A DNA stretch of 26,318 nucleotides from an uncultured Rivibacter sp. GTDB lineage: Bacteria; Pseudomonadota; Gammaproteobacteria; Burkholderiales; Burkholderiaceae. How positions within the stretch are numbered: position 1 is the stretch's first letter; each line of letters opens with the position of its first letter. Where the stretch lies: assembly GCA_946481025.1 (NCBI GenBank), contig CAMLNA010000053.1, positions 1 to 26,318 on the forward strand, read 5' to 3'. Made by a program: the position numbers and the translations under genes. This document shows positions 8,887 to 16,340 of this stretch, in pieces. Under the pieces are notes generated by a model. It was given only the letters and a program-made list of their open reading frames with translations. It had not been told where the DNA came from and ran no database searches.

Positions 8887-9834
8887 ATGGACCAGCTACG
8901 AGCCATGCGGGTGTTCGCCCGCGTCATCGACGAAGGCAGTTTCGCGCAGGCCGCCCGCGCCATGGACATGGCGCCCGCCGTGGTGACGCGGCTGGTCGCC
9001 GAACTCGAGGACCACCTGGGCGCGCGGCTCATCAACCGCACCACGCGCCGGCTGGCGCTCACCGACGTCGGCGAGGCCTACCTCGAGCGGGTGCGCCAGA
9101 TCCTCACCGAGGTGGACGAGGCGGAGGCGCTGGCCGGCGCCGCCACGCGCGAGCCGCGCGGGCATCTGCGGCTGCTCATGCCGCCGGCCTTTGCCGTGCA
9201 CCAGCTGGCCAAGCACCTGCCGACCTTTCGCGAGCGGTACCCCAAGGTCACGATCGACCTGGAAGTGCGCGGACCGATCGACACGGCCGACGAGGGCGTG
9301 GACGTCTCCGTCATCATCACCCGCGAGCTCGAACGCGGCGACTTCGTGGCGCGCCAGCTGGCCCGCACGGAAGTGGTGACCTGCGCCGCGCCCAACTACC
9401 TCGACCGGTGCGGCCGCCCGAACCACCCGAGCGAGCTGATCGAGCACCAGGCGCTGGTGCCGGTGCTGCCCAACGTGCCGCGCGAATGGCTGTTCCACAG
9501 CGGCGGCGAGAGCGCCGTGGTGCAACCGCAGGCCGCGCTCAGCACCCATCACATCGACACGCTCTACGCCGCGGCGCTGGCGGGGCTGGGCATCGTGGGC
9601 CTGCCTTCGTTCATGGTGGAAGACGCCCTGCTCGAAGGCGCGCTCGAGCGCGTGCTGCCGCACTGGTCGCTGATGGACTACCGCATCTACGCAGCCATGC
9701 CCACCCGCAAGCACCTGCCGGCGCGCACCCGGGTGTTCATCGACTTCCTGGTGGAAGTGTTCGGCGGCCAGGACAGCGACCCGTGGCTGGCCGCCGCCGG
9801 ATGCGAAACAACCCCCGTGCGGGCGGCAGCCTAG
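8887..9834 (+). CDS. LysR family transcriptional regulator
   Basis: A 315-residue regulator. Residues 1-60 form the winged helix-turn-helix (MRVFARVIDEGSFAQAARAM, then a recognition helix with VVTRLVAELEDHLGARL and the RTTRRLALTDVG wing). From about residue 88 to 300 there is a two-lobed effector-binding domain. The sequence resembles the CrgA/DmlR-like group, but the effector and target cannot be read from it. It starts 9 bases after the rhombosortase stop, with no visible Shine-Dalgarno. No divergently transcribed target gene is adjacent, unlike many LysR genes, so its regulon is probably elsewhere. It converges on amgK across a 102-base gap. Confidence 0.93.
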   Translation: MDQLRAMRVFARVIDEGSFAQAARAMDMAPAVVTRLVAELEDHLGARLINRTTRRLALTDVGEAYLERVRQILTEVDEAEALAGAATREPRGHLRLLMPPAFAVHQLAKHLPTFRERYPKVTIDLEVRGPIDTADEGVDVSVIITRELERGDFVARQLARTEVVTCAAPNYLDRCGRPNHPSELIEHQALVPVLPNVPREWLFHSGGESAVVQPQAALSTHHIDTLYAAALAGLGIVGLPSFMVEDALLEGALERVLPHWSLMDYRIYAAMPTRKHLPARTRVFIDFLVEVFGGQDSDPWLAAAGCETTPVRAAA

Positions 9835-9936
9835 GGATGACAACACCCCGACCGGCGGGTACGCCGGCCACCCCTCCGAGAGGGGGCGGGCCTTGCTTGG
9901 GGCGGCCCGGCGCAGCGGCCCGGCGAGGGGCTCCGG
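9835..9936. repeat. Intergenic inverted-repeat region between convergent genes
   Basis: This gap contains two small hairpins and a G+C-rich run. CCGGCG (9852-9857) pairs with CGCCGG (9862-9867) around GGTA. CCCCTC (9871-9876) pairs with GAGGGG (9880-9885) around CGA. The CCCTC/GAGGG core resembles the palindrome at 136-153, so the region may be a degenerate member of the same repeat group. It may also serve as a terminator for the convergent LysR gene and amgK, though it has no T-run. Confidence 0.5.
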
Positions 9937-11016
9937 CTAGAAGGTATATCCGGCCTGCCGCTCGGTGCCCTCGATGTCTTCGAGCAGCCGCGCCAGCGGG
10001 CCGAGGCCGTTGTAGCGGGTGCAGACACGGTGCGCGTAGCGCCACACCAGCGGCAGGTCCTTGAGGTAGCCGCTCTTGCCGTCGCGGTAGCACAGCCGGC
10101 AGAAGATGCCCAGCACCTTGATGTGGCGCTGCAGGCCCATCCATTCGAAGTCGCGCCAGAAGTTGCCGAAGTCGGCATCGACCGGCAGGCCGGCCTTGCG
10201 GGCGCGTTCCCAGTAGCGCACGCCGTAGTCGAGCTGCACGTCTTCGTCCCACTCGATGTAGGCGTCGCGCAGGAGCGAGACGAGGTCGTAGGTCACGGGG
10301 CCCCACACGGCGTCCTGGAAGTCGAGGATGCCGGGGTTGGGGCCGCCTTCGCCGAGAGGCGGGCAGACCATCAGGTTGCGCGAGTGGTAGTCGCGGTGCA
10401 CCAGCACCTTCGGCTGCGCGAGGTTGTTGGCCAGGATGAGTTCGAAACTCTGCTGCAAGACGTTTTGCTGGTCGTTGTCGAGCGTGACGTTGCGATAGCG
10501 CGCGATGTACCAGTCGGGCAGCAGCGTCAGCTCGCGGGTGAGCAGTTCGCGGTCATAGGGCGGCACCTGGCCTTCGGCAGCGATGCCCTGCAGCCGCACG
10601 AGCGCATCGGCGGCGTCGATGTAAAGCTGGCGGCTGTTGGCGTCGTGCGGTTTCTGCGGATCGAGCTGCGACAGGTAGGTGGTGCTGCCCAGGTCGCCCA
10701 GCAGCATGAAGCCCTGGGGCTCGTCCCATGCCAGCACCTCGGGCGCGTTGAGTCCCGCGCCCCGCAGCATTTGCGCCACCTGGACAAAGGGGCGGCAGTC
10801 CTCGTGCGAGGGCGGGGCGTCCATCACGATGCAGGAGTGCGGCTGGCCGTCCACGCGGAAGTAGCGGCGGAAGCTCGCGTCGGCGCTGGCCGGGCGCACG
10901 CTGGTGGTGTCGAGTCCGTGGCGGCCGGCCAGCGAAGCGAGCCAGCGCTCGAAGGCTTCGCGCCGGGCGGGTTCGGCCCAATGGATCGTGTCGAGAGCGT
11001 TGGCGGGCATCGTCAT
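9937..11016 (-). CDS. amgK: N-acetylmuramate/N-acetylglucosamine 1-kinase AmgK (APH fold)
   Basis: A 359-residue cytoplasmic kinase of the aminoglycoside phosphotransferase fold. The catalytic loop VLVHRDYHSRNLMV gives Asp209 and Asn214, and the metal-binding ILDFQD gives Asp232. Position, divergent from lptD, and overall sequence indicate AmgK, which phosphorylates recycled MurNAc or GlcNAc at C1 in the MurU shunt back to UDP-MurNAc; this shunt bypasses de novo synthesis and affects fosfomycin sensitivity in pseudomonads. The start is ATG 11016 or the ATG two codons later at 11010; neither has a clear Shine-Dalgarno. The usual partner murU (nucleotidyltransferase) is not downstream, where the convergent LysR gene lies instead. 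A true aminoglycoside-resistance role is unlikely. Confidence 0.88.
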   Translation of the reverse strand: MTMPANALDTIHWAEPARREAFERWLASLAGRHGLDTTSVRPASADASFRRYFRVDGQPHSCIVMDAPPSHEDCRPFVQVAQMLRGAGLNAPEVLAWDEPQGFMLLGDLGSTTYLSQLDPQKPHDANSRQLYIDAADALVRLQGIAAEGQVPPYDRELLTRELTLLPDWYIARYRNVTLDNDQQNVLQQSFELILANNLAQPKVLVHRDYHSRNLMVCPPLGEGGPNPGILDFQDAVWGPVTYDLVSLLRDAYIEWDEDVQLDYGVRYWERARKAGLPVDADFGNFWRDFEWMGLQRHIKVLGIFCRLCYRDGKSGYLKDLPLVWRYAHRVCTRYNGLGPLARLLEDIEGTERQAGYTF

Positions 11017-11101
11017 CGCGCAGCAGGACGCGCGCGGGGTGCGTGAAATAATCGCCCGATTCTACAAACCGCCCCCCGCGGCAGCGCCGCGGCCAGCGCA
11101 C
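11017..11101. promoter_or_regulatory. Divergent promoter region between amgK and lptD
   Basis: The only A+T-rich part of this 85-base gap is near 11046-11068. On the minus strand it offers TAGAAT, a five-of-six -10 match, and GATTAT. On the plus strand it offers AAATAATC before lptD. No convincing -35 boxes are seen. The region plausibly holds back-to-back promoters, but exact sites are not assignable. Confidence 0.35.
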
Positions 11102-13492
11102 TTGCCTGCTCGCTCGCCCTCCCTGCCGCCGCCTCGCGCGCCGGCCTTGTTTCGCAAGGTCCTGCCTTTGGCCGTGGCAGCGGCACTGGCCGAATGGCCG
11201 GGCGTTGCGCTCGCGCAGCCCGCAGCCGCCCTCACCCCGGCGGGCGCTGCCTCTGCACCGCAGGACGAACGCGACCTGCCGGTGCAGTTCGAGGCCGACA
11301 AGCTGAGCGGCCGGCCCGACCTGGAGACCGTGCTCGAAGGCAAGGTGAAGATCCAGCGCGGCGGCTTGCAGATCAACGCCGACCGGGTCGAGTACGTCGT
11401 TCCGCAGGACCTCGCGCGCGCCACCGGCAACGTGCGCATCTCGCGCGACGGCAACGTCTACAGCGGCCCCGAACTGCAGCTCAAGCTGCAGCGCTACGAG
11501 GGCTACTTCCAGAACCCGAGCTACTACTTCGTCGCCACGCAGGCCGGCGGCGAGGCGCAGCGCATCGACTTCCTCGACAGCCACCGCTCGATCGCCTATG
11601 GCGCCAGCTACAGCAGCTGCCCGGTCGATGACGACGGCACACCGGCCTGGGTGCTCACCACCGGCCGGGTGAAGCTGGACCTCGAGGCCAACGAAGGCAT
11701 TGCCGAAGGGGCGGTGATCCGCTTCTACGGCGTGCCCATCCTCGGCGCGCCGGTGCTGAGCTTTCCGCTCACCGAGGAGCGCAAGTCCGGCTGGCTGCCG
11801 CCCATCATCAGCCTCGACAGCAAGAGCGGCCTCGAGTTCGGCGTGCCGTACTACTGGAACATCGCGCCCAACCGCGATGCCACGCTGACACCGGTGGTCT
11901 TCAGCCGCCGCGGCGTGGGGCTGGACAGCGAGTTTCGCTACCTGCAGCCGCGCTGGAAGGGCCAGCTCGACCTGAGCCTGCTGCCCGACGACCGCGTGGC
12001 CGACCGCAACCGCTGGGCCGGCCTGTGGCAGCAGGACGGGGAGCTGCCGAACGACGCGCACTACGACTGGCAGTGGCGCCGGGTGTCCGACGACAGCTAC
12101 TGGAAGGACTTCGCCGGCCGCATGCCCAGCCTGATGCCGCGCCTGCTGTCGTCGAACGCGCAGGTGCAGCGCCACTGGCACCACGACTTCGGCGACACCA
12201 CCGCCTATGCCGCCGTGCGCCACTGGCAGGTGCTGCAGGACGCAGACCCCGCCAGCCTGATCGATCCGCCCTACCGCCGCGAGCCGCAGATCGGCCTGCG
12301 CCAGCGCGGCGAGGCCGCCGGCTGGCAATGGAACTGGCAGACCGAGTTCAACCGGTTCACCCACGAAGACCCGACCCGCCAGCACGGCGACCGCATGCAC
12401 CTGCTCGCCTCGGTGGCGCGCCCGCTGGGCGAACGCGGCTGGACACTGACCCCCAAGCTGAGCCTCAACGCGGCCAGCTACCAGGTGGCGCAGCCGCTGC
12501 GGCTGAGTCCTGGCGACACCGAGGGGCGGCGCCAGGCGTCGCGGGTGATCCCCACGGCCAGCCTCGACAGCGGCTGGGTGTTCGAGCGGCCGGCCCGCCT
12601 GTTCGACCGCGACGTGACGCAGACGCTGGAGCCGCGGCTGCTGTACGTCAACACGCCGTTCCGGCGGCAGGACCACCTGCCCAACTTCGACAGCGCCGCC
12701 AACGACTTCAACATCACGAGCGTCTACACCGAGAACGCCTTCTCGGGCATCGACCGCGTGTCCGACGCGCACCAGCTCGCCGCCGGCCTCACCACGCGCT
12801 TCCTCGACACCGCCACCGGGGCCGAAACGCTGCGGCTGGGCCTCGTGCAGCGCTACCTGTTCCGCGACCAGCGCGTCACGCCCGGTGACGGCGAACCCTT
12901 CACCCGGCGCTTCTCCGACGTCCTGCTGCTGGGCTCGACCTCGCTGGTGCCCAACTGGAACTTCGATGCCACCGTGCAGTACAGCCCCGAGATCGACCGG
13001 GCGGTGCGCTCGATCATCAGCGCGCGCTATTCGCCGGGGCCGTTTCGCACGGTCAGCGCCACCTACCGTTACGCGCGCGACCTGAGCGAGCAGGTCGAAC
13101 TCGGCTGGCAGTGGCCGATCTACGGGCCGGGTCCGTCGGCACGGCCGCCGCTGCGTTCACCGCCGCCGAGCGGCGACGATGCGCCCACGCTGCTGCAGCG
13201 GGCGGCCGCTGCCGGCGGTAACACCTGCCAAGGAACCTGGTACAGCGTCGGACGTGTCAACTACAGCATGAAAGACAGCCGCGTCACCGACTCGCTGGTC
13301 GGCTTCGAGTACGACGCCGGATGCTGGATCGGCCGCGTGGTCGCCACGCGCCTGTCCACCGGCCGCGCGGAAGCCACCACGCGGCTGTCGTTCCAGCTCG
13401 AACTGGTCGGCCTGTCACGGCTGAACCTCGGCTCCAACCCCTTGCAGGTGTTGAAGGACAATGTTCCCGGCTACCAGCTGCTGCGCGAATAG
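11102..13492 (+). CDS. lptD: LPS-assembly outer-membrane protein LptD
   Basis: The outer-membrane translocon that, with LptE, inserts lipopolysaccharide into the outer leaflet. After a signal peptide (basic Arg/Lys, then VLPLAVAAALAEWPGVALA) there is an OstA/LptA-like jellyroll (VQFEADKLSG, VLEGKVKIQRGG, about residues 60-150), then a large beta-barrel domain (SGWLPPIISLDSKSGLEFGV onward). The start is uncertain. TTG 11102 gives 796 residues, close to the 784 of E. coli, while TTG 11147 gives 781 with a very compact signal peptide. Neither has a clear ribosome site, and no ATG fits. Only three cysteines are present: C173, C709 and C741 (from 11102). The N-terminal cysteine and Cys-Cys pair of E. 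coli are absent. First gene of lptD-surA-rsmA. Confidence 0.95.
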   Translation: MPARSPSLPPPRAPALFRKVLPLAVAAALAEWPGVALAQPAAALTPAGAASAPQDERDLPVQFEADKLSGRPDLETVLEGKVKIQRGGLQINADRVEYVVPQDLARATGNVRISRDGNVYSGPELQLKLQRYEGYFQNPSYYFVATQAGGEAQRIDFLDSHRSIAYGASYSSCPVDDDGTPAWVLTTGRVKLDLEANEGIAEGAVIRFYGVPILGAPVLSFPLTEERKSGWLPPIISLDSKSGLEFGVPYYWNIAPNRDATLTPVVFSRRGVGLDSEFRYLQPRWKGQLDLSLLPDDRVADRNRWAGLWQQDGELPNDAHYDWQWRRVSDDSYWKDFAGRMPSLMPRLLSSNAQVQRHWHHDFGDTTAYAAVRHWQVLQDADPASLIDPPYRREPQIGLRQRGEAAGWQWNWQTEFNRFTHEDPTRQHGDRMHLLASVARPLGERGWTLTPKLSLNAASYQVAQPLRLSPGDTEGRRQASRVIPTASLDSGWVFERPARLFDRDVTQTLEPRLLYVNTPFRRQDHLPNFDSAANDFNITSVYTENAFSGIDRVSDAHQLAAGLTTRFLDTATGAETLRLGLVQRYLFRDQRVTPGDGEPFTRRFSDVLLLGSTSLVPNWNFDATVQYSPEIDRAVRSIISARYSPGPFRTVSATYRYARDLSEQVELGWQWPIYGPGPSARPPLRSPPPSGDDAPTLLQRAAAAGGNTCQGTWYSVGRVNYSMKDSRVTDSLVGFEYDAGCWIGRVVATRLSTGRAEATTRLSFQLELVGLSRLNLGSNPLQVLKDNVPGYQLLRE

Positions 13493-13534
13493 CCCGCAAG
13501 CCAGCACCGCGCACTGCACTGAGCACTCCGCCCC

Positions 13535-14881
13535 ATGACCCAGACCACCGCTTTCGTATTCCGACACTCCCGCCTGTTGCTGCAGCGCCTGCTGCTGGCC
13601 GGCCTGGTCGCCGCGAGCGCTGCGCCCGCAGTGGCGCAGCAGGCGTCCGGCAATGCGCCCCGCACGGTCGACTACATCGTGGCCATCGTCAACCGGGAGC
13701 TGGTCACCAATGCCGAGGTGCAGCAGCGGCTGGCCCGCATCCAGCAGGAAGCGACTCGTGCCGGGCAGCGATTGCCCCCGCGCGACGAACTGCGCCGCCA
13801 GGTGGTCGACGCGCTGATCGACGAGCGGGCTCAGCTCACCTATGCGCGCGACAACGGCGTGCGGGTGGACGAGGCCGAACTGGACCGTGCGGTGGCCAGC
13901 GTGGCGGCCAACAACAAGGTGTCGCTGACCGAACTGGCCGAGCGCCTGCGCAAGGACGGCATCGACATCACCCGCTTTCGCCAGACCCTGCGCGACCAGC
14001 TGATGCTCGAGCGCATCCGCGACCGGGAGGTGCAGGGGCGCATCAAGGCCAGCGATGCCGAGATCGATGCCTGGCTCGACAAGCAGCGTACGAGCGCGGC
14101 GTCGGCCGCCGAATACAACATCGCCCAGATCCTGATCGCCGTGCCCGAGGGCGCCAGCGACTCGCAAGCCGCGCAGGCGAAGGAGCGGGCCGAACAGGCG
14201 CTCAAGCGTGCACAGGCCGGCGAGGCCTTCGACGCGCTGGTGCGCGAGCTGTCGAACGGCTCCAAGGAGCAGGGCGGCCAGCTCGGCCTGCGCCCGGCCG
14301 ACCGCCTGCCCGACCTGTTCGTGAGCGCGGTGCGCTCGCTCAACGCCGGCGACCTGGCACCGCAGGTGCTGCGCTCCGGCGCCGGCTTCCACGTCCTCAA
14401 GCTGGTGGAAAAGCGCGCCAACGACGGCCTGACCATCGTCCAGACCCGCACCCGCCACATCCTGCTGCGACCCTCGCCGCAAGTCAGCCAGCAGCAGGCC
14501 ATCCAGCGCCTGGCCGAGTTCAAGCGGCAGATCATCGAAGGCCGGGCGAGCTTCCCGCAACTGGCGCGGGAGAACTCGGACGACGGCAGCGCCGCGCAGG
14601 GCGGCGACCTGGGCTGGGTGTCGCCGGGGCAGTTCGTGCCCGAGTACGAAGAGGCGATGAACCGCCTGCAGCCCGGGCAGATCGCCGATCCGGTGGTGTC
14701 GCGGTTCGGCGTGCACCTGATCCAGCTGATGGACCGCCGTTCGGTCACCCTCGATCCGAAGCAGCAGCGCGAGGCGGCGCGCAACGCGATCCGCGAGCAG
14801 AAGTCCGAAGAGGCCTACAACGAATGGGCCCGTGACATCCGTGCGCGCGCCTACGTCGAGATGCGGGAGCCGCCGCAGTGA
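13535..14881 (+). CDS. surA: Periplasmic chaperone and peptidyl-prolyl isomerase SurA
   Basis: A 448-residue periplasmic chaperone for outer-membrane beta-barrel proteins, which include LptD encoded just upstream. The signal peptide ends at about Ala34 (APAVA before QQ). An N-terminal chaperone domain follows ([19 protein letters not shown]). Two parvulin domains start near residue 194 ([15 protein letters not shown]) and near 305 ([11 protein letters not shown]), the second with the conserved [22 protein letters not shown]-terminal chaperone helix closes the protein. The length is slightly above the 428 of E. coli. The ATG start lies 42 bases after the lptD stop. The gene order lptD-surA is widely conserved in proteobacteria, so co-transcription is likely. 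Confidence 0.97.
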   Translation: MTQTTAFVFRHSRLLLQRLLLAGLVAASAAPAVAQQASGNAPRTVDYIVAIVNRELVTNAEVQQRLARIQQEATRAGQRLPPRDELRRQVVDALIDERAQLTYARDNGVRVDEAELDRAVASVAANNKVSLTELAERLRKDGIDITRFRQTLRDQLMLERIRDREVQGRIKASDAEIDAWLDKQRTSAASAAEYNIAQILIAVPEGASDSQAAQAKERAEQALKRAQAGEAFDALVRELSNGSKEQGGQLGLRPADRLPDLFVSAVRSLNAGDLAPQVLRSGAGFHVLKLVEKRANDGLTIVQTRTRHILLRPSPQVSQQQAIQRLAEFKRQIIEGRASFPQLARENSDDGSAAQGGDLGWVSPGQFVPEYEEAMNRLQPGQIADPVVSRFGVHLIQLMDRRSVTLDPKQQREAARNAIREQKSEEAYNEWARDIRARAYVEMREPPQ

Positions 14882-14903
14882 CCGTGCGGAAGGCAGAGCA
14901 CTC

Positions 14904-15668
14904 GTGAAGCACCAGGCCCGCAAGCGGTTCGGCCAGCACTTCCTGTCCGACAGCGCGGTGATCGACGCGATCGTGCGGGCGATCGACCCGCGGCCGGCGC
15001 AGGCGCTGGTCGAGATCGGCCCAGGCCTCGGCGCGATGACCGATCCGCTGGTGGCCCGCTGCGAACGCCTCACCGTGGTGGAGCTCGACCGCGACCTCGC
15101 TGCGCGGCTGCGCAAGCGGCCCGAGCTCAACGTCGTCGAGGCCGACGTGCTGACGGTGGACTTTTCGGCACTCGCGCAGCAGGCCGGCCAGAAGCTGCGC
15201 GTGGTGGGCAACCTGCCCTACAACATTTCCACGCCCATCCTGTTCCACCTGCTCGAACATGTGGAGCAGGTGATCGACCAGCACTTCATGCTCCAGAAGG
15301 AAGTGGTGGACCGCATGGCCGCCGCACCCGGCAGCAAGGACTTCGGGCGCCTGTCGGTGATGCTGCAGTGGCGCTACGACATCGAGTCGCTGATCGACGT
15401 GCCGCCCGAAGCCTTCGACCCCCCGCCCAGGGTCGACTCGGCCGTGGTGCGGATGCTGCCGCTTCCGGCGGTGGCCGCCGTCGACCCCGCCTTGCTGGGC
15501 GAACTGGTGACGAGCGCCTTCTCGCAGCGTCGCAAGCTGCTGCGCCACAGCCTCGGCCGCTGGCTCGAGGCGCGCGGCTATGGCGGGCGCTTCGACCTGC
15601 AGCGCCGCGCCGAGGAAGTGCCGGTGGCCGAGTTCGTGGCGCTTGCCGCCGAACTCGCCGCCGCGTGA
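14904..15668 (+). CDS. rsmA: 16S rRNA dimethyladenosine transferase RsmA (KsgA)
   Basis: A 254-residue methyltransferase that dimethylates two adjacent adenosines near the 3' end of 16S rRNA, late in small-subunit assembly. The N-terminal KRFGQHFL, the SAM-binding [24 protein letters not shown], and the catalytic NLPYNIST are all present. The start is the GTG at 14904, with GGAAGG at 14888-14893 about 10 bases upstream; this gives the normal N-terminus [13 protein letters not shown]. The frame is open further up into surA but would add a non-family leader. The gap to surA is 22 bases, so this is the third gene of the operon. pdxA, often between surA and rsmA, is missing here. Confidence 0.96.
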   Translation: MKHQARKRFGQHFLSDSAVIDAIVRAIDPRPAQALVEIGPGLGAMTDPLVARCERLTVVELDRDLAARLRKRPELNVVEADVLTVDFSALAQQAGQKLRVVGNLPYNISTPILFHLLEHVEQVIDQHFMLQKEVVDRMAAAPGSKDFGRLSVMLQWRYDIESLIDVPPEAFDPPPRVDSAVVRMLPLPAVAAVDPALLGELVTSAFSQRRKLLRHSLGRWLEARGYGGRFDLQRRAEEVPVAEFVALAAELAAA

Positions 15669-15674
15669 AAGCGA

Positions 15675-15700
15675 AACGGGCGGCCTGCCGGCCGCCCGTT
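15675..15700 (+). terminator. Hairpin terminator after rsmA
   Basis: A perfect 11-base-pair stem: arm AACGGGCGGCC at 15675-15685, loop TGCC, arm GGCCGCCCGTT at 15690-15700. It begins 6 bases after the rsmA stop. Only TT follows, then G-rich sequence, so the T-tract is poor, but the stem strength and position support a terminator for the lptD-surA-rsmA operon. Confidence 0.75.
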
Positions 15701-15731
15701 GGGGGGTGTGTGTCGCCTCGATGAACCGCCG
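15701..15731. other. Spacer with no recognised feature
   Basis: A short G/T-rich stretch between the rsmA terminator and the stop codon of the possible minus-strand small ORF. Nothing identifiable. Confidence 0.4.
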
Positions 15732-15929
15732 TCAGGCAGCGGCGAGCCACATCGCGGTGTCGAACGCGCTGCTCATGAGCGGCATGTTGGCGCCGAAGCT
15801 GGGGGCTTGCGGCTTGGCGTTCTTGGAGGTCTTTGCCGGAGCCACCGGTTCTTCGTTCTGGGCCGTTTCCGTCGCCCGTTCCCACTGGCCATTGTCCTGG
15901 GAACGGGCTACTGAAAAGAATAGAAACAC
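15732..15929 (-). CDS. Possible small protein trailing the barstar gene
   Basis: An open frame of 65 codons from GTG at 15929-15927 to TGA at 15734-15732. It overlaps the last 22 bases of the barstar gene in another frame and crosses the hairpin at 15875-15907. From the CAGGAC codons onward nearly all third positions are G or C, as in real genes here. The composition is soluble (ETAQNEEPVAPAKTSKNAK) with a more hydrophobic end (MPLMSSAFDTAMWLAAA). I do not recognise a family. It could be a genuine translationally coupled small protein, the remnant tail of a longer gene, or chance. The opposite-strand frame over the same bases has a weaker third-position bias. The first seven codons (TTT CTA TTC TTT TCA GTA) look unlike the rest, so the start is doubtful. 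Confidence 0.35.
   Translation of the reverse strand: MFLFFSVARSQDNGQWERATETAQNEEPVAPAKTSKNAKPQAPSFGANMPLMSSAFDTAMWLAAA
15875..15907 (-). terminator. Hairpin directly after the barstar stop codon
   Basis: Arms CCCGTTCCCA (15875-15884) and TGGGAACGGG (15898-15907) form a perfect 10-base-pair stem around a 13-base loop, adjacent to the barstar TAG. There is no T-run on the minus strand, so it may act as an mRNA-stabilising or Rho-assisted element rather than a classical intrinsic terminator. Confidence 0.55.
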
Positions 15930-16303
15930 CTGAAGGGTATTCGTCTCTCGGCCCAGAAGTCGGCCGCGTCGCGGAACACGTCGAGCAGCTGCTCGCGTGC
16001 TTCACGGTCGAACTTGGCGTTGTCGGGCAGCTGCTCGAGCACGACCACGAAGCCTGGCTGGCTGCCGGCCTTGTTGACGAGGTCGGTCATGCAGTCGTAC
16101 AGCGCGTCGAGGTTCTTGCCGAAGTGCTGCGGAAACAGGAAGGCGTCGGCGATGGACTCCATCACCTCCTGCTTGGACTGGGCGTTCCCCAGGTTGGCAT
16201 AGAGGAAGTGTTGGCCGGTGTCCTGGGCGGCCTGTGCCAGGTCTTCCACGCGAAAAGCGCGGATGGCCTGGACGATGTTCGGACGGACTGTCTGCAACAG
16301 CAT
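15908..16303 (-). CDS. Barstar family ribonuclease inhibitor
   Basis: A 131-residue cytoplasmic protein of the barstar family, expected to bind and block the RNase encoded just upstream. The diagnostic helix HFGKNLDALYDCMTDL (residues 60-75) matches the barstar N-L-D-A-L-x-D segment whose acidic residues plug the RNase active site; Asp66 and Asp70 are the candidates. A central FVVVLEQLP strand follows. Two starts are possible. ATG 16303 has AGGAGG 12 bases upstream; GTG 16312 is three codons earlier with only 3 bases of spacing. I prefer the ATG. The gap from the RNase stop is 28-37 bases, so the pair is an operon. Inhibition of this particular RNase is inferred from adjacency and family. Confidence 0.88.
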   Translation of the reverse strand: MLLQTVRPNIVQAIRAFRVEDLAQAAQDTGQHFLYANLGNAQSKQEVMESIADAFLFPQHFGKNLDALYDCMTDLVNKAGSQPGFVVVLEQLPDNAKFDREAREQLLDVFRDAADFWAERRIPFRCFYSFQ

Positions 16304-16315
16304 GATGGTCACGAT

Positions 16316-16321
16316 CCTCCT
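16316..16321 (-). promoter_or_regulatory. Perfect Shine-Dalgarno AGGAGG for the barstar gene
   Basis: AGGAGG on the minus strand lies between the RNase stop and the barstar start. Its spacing is 3 bases to GTG 16312 and 12 to ATG 16303; neither is ideal, which is why the start remains open. The site looks stronger than the one before the RNase gene, consistent with inhibitor made in excess of toxin. Confidence 0.6.
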
Positions 16322-16340
16322 GGTTCAAAGCTCCGACCAC

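Noticed and set aside
9937..11016. Aminoglycoside resistance gene
   Set aside because: The fold is shared, but sequence and position beside lptD indicate the cell-wall recycling kinase AmgK.
10553..12772. Long minus-strand open frame opposite lptD
   Set aside because: The lptD frame carries clear family motifs over the same bases; the opposite frame is a compositional shadow.
13415..15211. Minus-strand frame spanning surA and rsmA
   Set aside because: The plus-strand proteins are unmistakable; this is a shadow.
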